Position numbers and translations under genes: made by a program. The notes under the pieces are model-generated. The model searched no databases and was not told where the DNA came from. It saw only the letters and a list, made by a program, of their open reading frames with translations. Below are positions 41,451 through 51,700 of a DNA stretch of 64,000 nucleotides, piece after piece (positions within the stretch are counted from its first letter, which is position 1; each line of letters opens with the position of its first letter). The DNA comes from Tetramitus jugosus (Eukaryota; Heterolobosea; Eutetramitea; Acrasida; Vahlkampfiidae). The stretch spans positions 186,001 to 250,000 of the forward strand of contig OW569387.1 in NCBI GenBank assembly GCA_937625935.1. The letters run 5' to 3'.

Positions 41451-41543
41451 TTTCGATCAAGAACTACATTTTCCAAGACGGAGAAAAAAACAACTGCGCG
41501 TTGAGCTATGTCTCAGAAGAAAAATCAAGGAGAGAAATTGGTT

Positions 41544-41649
41544 AGCTATGCATGTATCCATGACGACTGGGGAATGAATTCAAACCTTTTTCTGCCTTAT
41601 GCCTTTGTGCACGAGGGTTTGTTCCCTGTCTGACTTTCGTACTATAGCT
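41544..41649 (+). promoter_or_regulatory. Candidate SECIS element for selenoprotein W
   Basis: A foldable element about 230 nt after the SelW stop. Helix I: AGCTAT/ATAGCT (41544-41549 with 41644-41649) plus GTAT/GTAC (41554-41557 with 41639-41642). Core: ATGA (41560-41563) opposite TGA (41631-41633). Helix II: GACTGGGGA (41565-41573) with TTCCCTGTC (41622-41630), eight pairs and one T-T mismatch. A 5' bulge then contains AA (41577-41578), and helix III is CAAACC/GGTTTG (41581-41586 with 41616-41621). The order matches a form-2 eukaryotic SECIS. The 29-nt apical loop is larger than usual. Folded by eye only. Confidence 0.5.
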
Positions 41650-41739
41650 TGTCCAAAGTCCCTCCGTTGAATGTTTCTCTCAAAGAGATCTTCAGTTCCG
41701 TGCATCGATGGTGATGTCGCGTAAAAATTCATTCGATAG

Positions 41740-41745
41740 AATAAA
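41740..41745 (+). terminator. Possible polyadenylation signal of SelW
   Basis: AATAAA about 90 bp after the candidate SECIS and 78 bp before the next ATG. It is consistent with a SelW 3' UTR that includes the SECIS. A single hexamer is weak evidence. Confidence 0.3.
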
Positions 41746-41822
41746 CGCTTTTTGTCGAATTTGGGCTTGTTTACGGGAAAGCGAGCGGAGTTCATTTCTT
41801 TTGTGAACGAACCAAAGAACCA

Positions 41823-44411
41823 ATGAAATGGCCAAAGATCCATAAGGTGAACCATAAGGTTGCTGTCAGTTCTGCAATGGATTCTGCAACCTATGATGAC
41901 ACGACAAGAGACTATGTTGGTAAGACGGACAGTGGTGAACAGAAGCGGTCAGTGGAAGGAACGTCTCTATCCTCGAAAATAGTTGCTTATTTCTTGAGCT
42001 TGAGGGTCTTGACACTGGTTGTAATGTACGGAATTGCTCTTTCATCCTTGGTTATTATATCAGGTAATATTCTTTTATTCAGTGTGTTTTTAATGCATGT
42101 AGCGAAACATGTACCCACAATAACCCTTTCACCTTTCTGAATCCAGGAATTGGATATGGATACTTTGCCCAATCTTTCAATAAGAACATACGCCTGCTGC
42201 GTAAATCAGTCTTTTTGGAGATTTCATCGTACACCGAGACAACCTTAAGAAGAACAACGGATGTTGCCGCTTCCGCGGCAATGACAGTCCAACAAGGCTA
42301 TGTTAATGGTTCAGACCACGCTTCTATTCGAAGTTTCACATGGAACATGTTTCATTATTACAACACACATGGATTTGACATGCAAACAGCAGTCTATTGT
42401 GTCAGAGAGAGAGGTTATTTCCAAGGATTTGAAATTGTGAGAGAATCAGGATACAGGCACGAAATATCATCTTGGGGTCATCCCCTAACAATGACACTTT
42501 CACCAGTGATTGATGATGATGGTAACGTGAATGCTACTTCTGCCACATCTATCAATTTCAAGGATTTTGATGACGCTGTAGGCGATTTGTATCACATTGC
42601 AAGGAATACTCACAAGGCTAGTTGGCCACCGGGGTATACCAGATTACAACTCTCCTCATCCCTTTGGATCAGCTTCATCGTTCCTTTTTTCGATTCTACA
42701 ACGAATGACTGGCTGGGATACTATGGTGTAGACATAACAACGGAACAAATCAGCAAGTTCTATTATGAACAAACGAAACACATTGACGATAGTGTGGTTG
42801 TTGTGCTTGAAAGATCAACGGGATATCTTGTCGCTACGAATGATTTGTCGATCCCTCTTTATAGAGCGGAAGGGAATCAATCCATTCGGAATGATGGAAC
42901 TGACGTTAATAATACCCTAATTAGAAAGTCTTTAGAGTACTTTCGTGTGAAGTATGGAGAGAGATTTGAGCGATACAGTCCTACTCGTGTATCATTAGAT
43001 AAGTTTAAATTCAAAAATGAGATTTTCTTCTCTAATATTGGTTCTATTCAAGACCAATACGGGATAGATTGGATTCTGATCAGAGTAAGTGGTTTTGTTA
43101 TCCATAGATTTCATATCAATTAATCTGACCAACTTGCTTTCTTGTTAGATCTTACCTCGAGACGAGTTTTATCACGAATTTTTTAACTCCATTACGGTGT
43201 TGGTAATTGTTACTGGGGCAATTTTGGTAGGAAGTGGAGTCTTCTCGATACTTGCAAGTCATATGTTTGTGAGGCCTCTGAACAAATTGATTGAACAAAC
43301 AGGGGATATAGAAAATATGAATTTGGAGCATGCGAGAGAAGGATTCAAATCATTTTCTAGAATGACAGAGATTAGGACACTCCAGGCAGCTTTCGTATCA
43401 ATGTTAAAGAAACTCATGCTATTAAGATCTTTCATCCCTGACCATATTCTAGCCGCACTGGAGTCGAACGCTGACTTCAAACTGAACGATGGAGGAAACA
43501 CCGAAAACATCTTTAGTAGCTCTGGCGAATCGTCCAATGAGAACACTTTGGGGAAATCTCAAAGAGATACGTTCTCCCTGGGTCTCAATCAAGGCAGAGT
43601 ATCCATTATGGAAGTAAAATTTGTAAACTTTCAGAGGATATTACAAAAGATTCCAGTCAACGAGGCCACGGTCATGTTCAAAGACATTGTGACACAATTA
43701 CAGAGTATCGTCCGGATAACGAATGGACAATTTGTGAAAACTAGTCATTATCATATGACGATCGTGTGGAATGCTCAAGTACTGGTCGACGATCACATTG
43801 AGAAAGCATGTAAAGCAGCTTCACTGTTCGAAGAGAGAATAAGGAAGTGTGAACAAACTTGGAAGAACAAGAATCTTCCCTCTATGTCATACCAACTATC
43901 TATTGCCACTTCTACTGTGTTGTATGGGAATCTCGGCACTGAGAAATTGAAGTTCTTCACGATAATAGGACAGTGCATGGAACGTGCGCTCCAAATGGGA
44001 TCATACGCGCAACAATGGGGTGCCAATGTAGCTGTTGATTCTTTTGTTCACGAGAAGATTCAGAACCAGTATGTCACTCGTCCACTCGAGTTCTTGAATG
44101 CTGAAAAGAAGGAGAAAATAATGATGTATGAACTGGGGGAACTTAAGAAGCACCAAGCAGATGAATGGATGTACGAGCTTGAACAGGAGAATAAATATAT
44201 TAGGTGGGATTGTTACAGGAAAGCTCATTCCCAGTTTCAGGCAGGCAAAGTGGAAGAAGCAAGGAAACGATTACAAGAATTTATTGAAGATAATCCAGAT
44301 GATCAACCAGCCAAAACTCTATTGAGGAAAATTGAAGAATATAAATCAACAGATGTGATCACGATTACTCCGTTTGATGATGGTGAGACATCTGATGACG
44401 ATGTCATATAA
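41823..44411 (+). CDS. Cache-HAMP membrane receptor with degenerate class III cyclase domain
   Basis: Three exons: 41823-42063, 42147-43084 and 43149-44411 (introns 83 and 64 bp, GT-AG), about 813 residues. A first transmembrane helix (LTLVVMYGIALSSLVIIS, about residue 63-80) is followed by a ~330-residue extracytoplasmic region resembling a dCache sensor (WPPGYTRLQLSSSLWISFIVPFFD..WLGYYGVDIT). Then come a second helix (about 415-440), a HAMP-like linker (RPLNKLIEQTGDIENMNLE) and a cyclase-like domain at about 540-720. Its fold landmarks remain (LSIATSTVLYGNLGTEKLKFFTIIGQCMERALQM). The metal Asp of the first DxxxF motif is replaced (VKFVNF) and the usual IGDxVN is IGQCME, so catalysis is doubtful. 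The tail is TPR-like and acidic. Probably a sensory scaffold or an obligate heterodimer partner. Confidence 0.8.
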
Positions 44412-44684
44412 CGAACAACATGTCATCCATAAACTAAATTATTATTTTCTCTCCAATGAATATAGTTCAATCGACGGAAAAAACACAAAATGAAGCCATT
44501 GTCCTCAACAACACTTGATCATTCAGGTAGAATATACGTTTGTTCACCACTGCACATCATCACCATCATCATCATCAACATGCTGCCATTGTCAATTATC
44601 ATCAATAACTACTGCACAGTTGTGAATCTTCTTCTTTTGTTCACAGACACACCACACATATCAAACATATTCCACAATCAATCT

Positions 44685-45572
44685 TCATGTATCGAAAATA
44701 CTCTGAGAGAAACTAACGTTGGAATCGGCTGTCGTAGGTGTCATGACTGGTGATTTACTCGAATCAACACCCAAATGTTCATTCATCTCTGCTTGCAACA
44801 GCGAAAACAACAAATCACTGATAAACATTTGTTTTACACGTGCGTCTTTGATCACTTCCTTCTTCGTCTCTGCTGCTGCTGCTTCTGCTTTTCCATCTTT
44901 TGCTTCTTCTGTTTTTTCCTGTTCTTCTTCTTCTTCTTCATTTTTCGTTGTTAATTGAGCAGTCGTACTGACAGAAGACTTCTTGGTGGGCACATAATCA
45001 TCATCATCACCAAACAATCCAAAACCATCATCTTCATGATAATCAATTTCTTCTTCATCATCACCAAATAGGTCTCTCGCACTCATTGAATTGTAACTTG
45101 CACTATTCGTCGTATCATTATTCTTACTATTCTTACTATTCTCATTATTATTTTCATCATTCTTCAAAGTCGTTGTCGTGTTCGATGATGACGACGACGA
45201 TGAAGCAGTAGAGCCATTCTTGGCGGGAAGCGGTAAATTACCACATAATTGTCCGCCGTTCAATAGAAACGGACAATTAGGAACATGTTTTTCATGTTCT
45301 CCTTCTGGCGTATCCAACGGTTCCCATTTAGAGAGTGTGACACCACATACAAAGCACGTACATCCATCAGAGATGCCAGAATAGAAGAAACCGGATCGTG
45401 CAAGAGAGTCTGGTCGTATGTGAGGACAATTGATTTGGTTCACTGTTTGAAAATCACTTGTAAAGGAACAAAGTCTGTCCCATTCTCGCCTCATGTGACT
45501 GTATTTGACAAGAATAGGAGGAGGATCATCATTGTTTTTCAACATGGCGTCAATATTGGTGGTCGAGGTCAT
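44685..45572 (-). CDS. Single-BIR-domain protein (IAP/survivin family fold)
   Basis: A 295-residue protein with one N-terminal BIR zinc domain (about residues 30-105): DRLCSFTSDF, then DSLARSGFFYSG and a perfect C-x2-C-x16-H-x6-C ligand set (CFVCG...WEPLDTPEGEH..HVPNC). Downstream is low complexity (S/T/N-rich) with acidic blocks (GDDEEEIDYHEDDGFGLFGDDDDY) and a helical C-terminus (VKQMFISDLLFSLLQAEMNEHLGV). BIR proteins bind chromatin/passenger complexes (survivin, Bir1) or caspases. With no RING or CARD and a helix after the BIR, a survivin/Bir1-like mitotic role is the better guess, but that is inference. E2F-like sites upstream would fit cell-cycle control. Confidence 0.85.
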   Translation of the reverse strand: MTSTTNIDAMLKNNDDPPPILVKYSHMRREWDRLCSFTSDFQTVNQINCPHIRPDSLARSGFFYSGISDGCTCFVCGVTLSKWEPLDTPEGEHEKHVPNCPFLLNGGQLCGNLPLPAKNGSTASSSSSSSNTTTTLKNDENNNENSKNSKNNDTTNSASYNSMSARDLFGDDEEEIDYHEDDGFGLFGDDDDYVPTKKSSVSTTAQLTTKNEEEEEEQEKTEEAKDGKAEAAAAETKKEVIKDARVKQMFISDLLFSLLQAEMNEHLGVDSSKSPVMTPTTADSNVSFSQSIFDT

Positions 45573-45633
45573 TTTTTTTTTGTGTGTTGTTGTTGTGTTT
45601 GAGTGTTTTTTTCTGATGTTTTTTTCTAATCTT

Positions 45634-45658
45634 CGCGGCGGAAATTTGAATTTCGCGT
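45634..45658. promoter_or_regulatory. Paired inverted E2F-like sites upstream of BIR gene
   Basis: CGCGGCGGAAA (reverse complement TTTCCGCCGCG) and TTTCGCGTGA lie in opposite orientation within 28 bp, 62-90 bp before the BIR ATG. Both fit the E2F/DP core TTTSSCGC loosely to well. Confidence 0.4.
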
Positions 45659-45764
45659 GAGCGGCTAATTTTTTCCAGTGAAAAATTACAGTGTTGCCAC
45701 AGAAAAGTAAGTTATTTCTGATCAGAGAGAGGTGTGGTGTTTCATGTTTATTTCAAAGTGTTGT

Positions 45765-48700
45765 TTACACTGCACCAGTCTTGGTTACATCGGTGATTGG
45801 GACTGGGAATGTAGATGGATCTCTCAATCCAGTCTTGTAGGCAATATCATTGTACGACACTAACATTAGGGTAAAGTACGATGACGAAGTCGACGACAAT
45901 GTGAGTGGACTAGTGTAGACGTATGAACCTTCAGGACTTGCTTGGATATACAATCCCACCAAAGATGGTACTGCGCCAGTTACAGCACCCGCTGTTCTGA
46001 AGTTGTAATATTGAGGAGAAGCACCGTTAGCATACAACTTGTTAGAAGTACGAACAACATACTTCTCGGTTTGCAAACTCCACAAAGCAAATGAGGCAGT
46101 ATTTGTGGTTTGGAAATTGATCTTGGAACCAAAGTTATTACAAACAATCTGGAAGAGATTTGCTCTGTTGGTGGTTGGATTAAAGGCATTGCTGGTGTAT
46201 GTCATTTGAGTACCTTCAGCAGAAACGTACCACTGGGACGAGCCCGTGGAGATACCAACAATTTGACCACAGTAGGCATAAATATCGTATCCTTCTTGGA
46301 ATGTATCACTTGGCACGGAAGTATCAACCAAATCACAACTCTGAGATTGAATGGTGGAAACAACAGTGCTGAGTTGATTCCAATCGACAGACAAGGACAA
46401 GTCCTTATTGTATGACAAATCTCGGATGAGGTTCTTGGCAGATAGATTGTTCAAGTAAGGACCAACACCAATAGACATAATTCTCCAGTATCCATCAGAA
46501 TTACCTGGTTTCTTAGCATTGATTCTTCTGGATTCAGCCAACACATCACCACAAGGGTTGCACTTCAAAGGAGCAGCAGATGTACAATGATTACAGTCTC
46601 GAGCTGGGTATCTTGAACTTTGACAGAGTGCAGTGCTCAAATATGCAGCACCACTGGCACAGTTACTGCATGAACAAGGCATATTCGGCTCACCATCGAA
46701 AATTGTGATGATCATCTTTGGAACGTTCGCTCCTCTGCTATTTGTGCCCTTCAACATTCTTTCAGCACTGAGGACACCACTTCTAATATTAGTAGATCCT
46801 GCATAGAAATACAAACTATCGATAGCACTGTTGATTGTTGTTTTGGATGGTGATAGTGTCTGAACTTCGAATACACGATTATCAAACTGAACAATACCTA
46901 TTTGGGTTTGAGTCGGGCCGTTACCAATATCGAGAGGAGCCACAATCTGCTTGATAAAGCTCTTCATCAGATCGAAGTTGGTTTGACCAACAGAACCAGA
47001 TCCGTCAAGAACAAAAACAATATCAAGTGGTTTAACACACTTGCAGTTTTGGAATCTGACATCAAAAATGGCATATCCAACCTGGGCAGGATCTTGAACT
47101 GAGTGGAACTGGTATCTAAAACGTTGAGTTTGGCATTCAACAGATGTTTGGCTAAACTTCCATGTTCCAGCACTAGGGGAGGTTGGGCTCACATTACCAC
47201 AGAAACCATTAGCTGGAGGAGTAGCAGCGGAGCATCCATCAGCTGGACTGACATAGAATGAATCAAATGCCAAGGTACCACCGAGTGGATCATTATCATT
47301 CAACATAACCTGTACATCTGTCATTGTGAAGAAAGTACCTTCTTTGTGATCAACTATGATACTTCTACCAACAGCATTAAGTCCAGAAGTAGTAATGACT
47401 ACATAAACAGTGCGGATGACACTAGACATGTCAGGATCAGTGGTAGAAACCTTGATTTGACAATTGGCAGTCGAGTAAGTAAATGGACGAATCAAGGTCA
47501 TTACACCAGCCTGACTGAGAGTGATGGATTCAGCTCCTGTACATGTATGCGACTCAATCTTCAAAGTGAGTGCATCACCATCAGGATCAGAAGCACTGGA
47601 TGCAGTCAAATAGTTCAATGTGTGAGTTCTAGAATCTCTTCTGGCCAAAATGTTCCATGTGTAATCATTTGCAGTTGGAGGTTGGCTTGTAACAGTGATT
47701 GTTAGGGTGTTGCCTCCAGTGGCGCCAACTCCGTCTTTTCCAGTAAAAGGCACAGAGTAAGAAACTTTGACTCCAGTTGGGGCAACAAAGGTGAAGGTAC
47801 TTCCGGATAGACTCAAACCTGATGGTAGATTGGTAGCCGAGATGGCAACAGGATCAAGATTTGTGTCTGTGCAAACAACTGTAACACTTGCTGTTTTTCC
47901 CTTTGCCACAATGATCGATGCTGGCTGACAAACTGGGGCACTATTTGTAAATGTAACAGTGGCAGTTCCAACATTAGAGTTAACTAGACCATCACTGTAC
48001 ACATATTGAACTTGAATGCTAGCTGCAAAGTATTCAGGGATGGTAACATCAACATCGTTACCATTACCAGTCTTTTGACCTCCCGAGAGAATAGACAAGG
48101 TTAGTGGATCAGAGTCACTATCAACAGCTCCCACTGCCATCAACACATTGGGACCAGTCAATGTATATCGACTTTGTCCGTAAGTTCTGGAGATTACGAT
48201 ATTCTTGTTAGGAGCGACAGGAGCTACATTGGTAAAAGTGAGAGAGATTGTTCCTTGAGCAACAGCTCGACCATCAGAAATTGTGTAGGTGACAGTGAGA
48301 CTGCCAGTAGCCTTGATAGCATTACTTGGAGTGAGAGTAATGATTCCGTTCGACACAGAGTACATTGTTGAACTTAAACCAACCAATGTGCTCTGAACAG
48401 TCAAGTATGTCTTGTCAGCGCTGTCTGGATCGGTAGCGTCTGCTTGAGCAGTAAAAGAGTATGAAGGATTGGTTGACCAATGAGAAGTAAGAGAGTAAGA
48501 CTTTGCTGTTGGGGCATTGTTGAAGACCGTAATGGTTGCTTGTCCAACGTCAGTCTGAATACCATCGGAGACTGTGTACGTCAAGATTTCCACTCCTTCA
48601 AAGTTAGCGGGTGGTGTGTAATTGATAATATTTCCGGTTGAAGTGATTCTCGAAGCGGTAGAACCTTGGTTGGAAGTGATAGACATGACCGTGATTGTAT

Positions 48701-51700
48701 CAGAATCGGTTGTTGGAGTTTGAGCCACTACGTATGGAATATTTTTGCTTCTCCAGTGGACAGAATCCGTTACGTCCTTGGCCACTGGTGCTTCGTTTGT
48801 GACGGTGACTGTGGCAATCTGTTGAGCGATAGATGCTCCATCAGATACAGTGTAAGCAAAACTGAAGCTGTTTCCAATCAAGCTAGCAGGAGGAGTACCG
48901 GTAATCTTTGCTTGACCACTGGAAAGAACCACGGAAGCAGCAGACGAAGGGGTAACAGATCCCACAGAGTAGAGAGTTACCGTATCACCATTGACGTCAG
49001 TAGCTCCACTTACAACATCAAGAAGTGATCCAGTCTTGTAGGAAGCCCAATGAACTGAATAAGACTTAGCCAGTGGAACAGGTGCATCGTTAGTTACATT
49101 GACGTCAGCCAAAGCAGTGAAAGACTGAACTTGATCGGTAATAGTGTACGAGAATCGAATGTCACCTGATCCAACATAGTAAAGTCCATTAACAGGAGAC
49201 CCCAACTTATAGACAACCTTGTTAGAGGAGAGTGAAACAGTTCCGGTACCGGCTACAAGTGCAGCGGAATTCAAAGCGATCGGATCGCCATTGGCATCAC
49301 TAGCAGAGGTCAAAACATCAAATCCACCATAGGTGGTAGTTGTCAAGTCTCTCCAATGACGTTGAAGATTCATGTTTGGAGCAGTAGGAGCAGTATTAGT
49401 GATAGTGATGGTAACAGTAATTGTCTCAGTAGTGATGGTATCAGTGTAAGAAACTGCAAATTTGATAACACCAATGGTCTTTGCGACAGGCGTGTACGTA
49501 ACATTTTGTTTGTTGGCTTGGATGACAACAGTTCCTGTATACGTAGGGCTAGACAAAACCTTTGTGATGGATAGATTATCCTTCATGATACCTTCAGTGA
49601 GATTTAAGCTGACTCCGCTTTGAATATCTCTCCAATGGAACGAGTAGTACTTTTGGGATGCTTGAACGGAAGTGTACTTGACAGTGATTGCAATCGTGTT
49701 GGTCGAATTGTCGAGTCCGTCATTGACAATGTAGGTGAAAAAATCTGTTCCAACACAGTTGGCCTTGGGTTGATAATGAATCTTACCATCAACGATAGTG
49801 GCAGTTCCGTTGCCTGTTGAACGCTGAACTTCTTTGATGTTCAAGAATGCAACGTCTTCAGAATCCTTGTCAGTGGCCTTTGCGAGAACGTCAATGTCAA
49901 TGCCAGAGTTAATGTATTGAGGATCCAATTCGAATGCAATCGCAGCTGCGACAGGTGCATTGTTGTAGACAGAAACAGAGATAGCACTGGTGTTAGATGA
50001 AGCACCATCATCCAAAGTGTAAGTGAATGAAGCTGATCCCTTCTTCCAAGAGGAGGTACTTGAGAATCTCAAAGTAGAAGGAGAATCTGGTACGGTGTTC
50101 TTTGTAACAACACCATTGGTCGGATTAGTGTATGACAATGTCAAATCATCTCCATCCAAGTCCTTCAAAGTATTATAGACTGCAAACTCAGTGTAGCCTG
50201 CGGCTTGAAGAGTTCTCCAGTGAATGGTTCTTGAGATTGGAACTGTTGATGGTTTGTTCGCATTTGTAACAGTTACAGCAACAGTTGCAGGACTAGATGA
50301 TTGTTGAGCTCCATCAGTAATGCTATAAGGGAATGAACAAGTGCCCAACACTTCGTTAGCAGGAACTGTAAACTTGATGGTTCCAGCAACAGCATCGACA
50401 ATTGATGCACCTCCAACACTTGCAGGGGAGACTGACAAAGAAGATGACACAATTTTGATTGGATCGGAATTGGAATCAACGTCATTGGTGAGAACGTTGA
50501 AGGTTAGACTGCCAGTTCTCCAATGCAAACTGTATGCGTCATTGTTTGCAATAGGGCGAGCGTTGGTGACAGAGACAGTTACAGTACCTTCGGTCACCTT
50601 GTCCCAGTCCGAAACGTAATATTTAAATGTCTCAGTGCCAACAAATGGTTGGTTTGGTACGTATCGTACACCCAGTCTCCCACTTGCAAGAACAACAACG
50701 GTTGTAGCGCCATTTTGTGGTTGAGATACTGATTGAACATACAAAGTATCACCTTGTGCATCGGAATCATTGGCCAATACATCGATTGTTACACCCTCTG
50801 CAATTCTCCAGTGCACTGCGGCCGTATCAGCAGTGGCGACAGGAGCAGTGTTGACAACGGAAATGGTTACAGTAGCAAAAGCACTGGTATCAATACCGTC
50901 GGTGACACTGTAGGTAAATGAATCGACACCAACAAATCCGCTGTTTGGAACGTACAAGAACTTGTCGCCGGACAGGGTCAGTGTTCCACTGTTAGGTTGG
51001 GTGTAGGTAGAGATGCGAATGACATCACCATCGGCATCAGAATCATTAGAAAGTGGTGAAATTGAAACTGATCTATTCCAGAAGGTGGAGACAGCATCAT
51101 TTTGAACAACAGGTACGCTGTTCTTAATGTCAACAACAACGGTAGCAGTACCACTCAAACCGAGGTCGTCAGAAACAGTATAGGTGAAACTGACCTTTCC
51201 CACAGTAGTGTCAGCCTTGAATTGAACAGTCTTCTTATCAGGACTGATGGTGATGTCTGAGGAACCAGCATCAGGGTGAGAGACGAAAGTAATGATCATT
51301 GGGTCATTATTTGGTTCAACGTCATTATTCAAAACATCAATGGTAATGCTCTTCTTCTTCAAAACAGTTGCAGAATCATCCTTTGCAATAGGAGCCTCAT
51401 TGAAAACATTAATAGAAACAGTGGCAGTGGCAGTCTTGGACTTGGATGCTGTAGTAACAACATCTCTCACACTATAGGTGAAACTATCACCGCCAACAAA
51501 GGTTGCAGGAGCAGTGTATCGCAAGACCTTGCTGGATACCTTGGTTACTTTTCCTCCTTGAGCAGTAGTGATGGAACCGTCGAGAACAACTTCCATATCA
51601 TCACCATCAGCATCAATATCATTAGCAATCACATCAATGTTGACAAACTTGTTTCTGCTGCAGTTTGCAGAATCATCATTGGCAACAGGGGCAGTATTCA

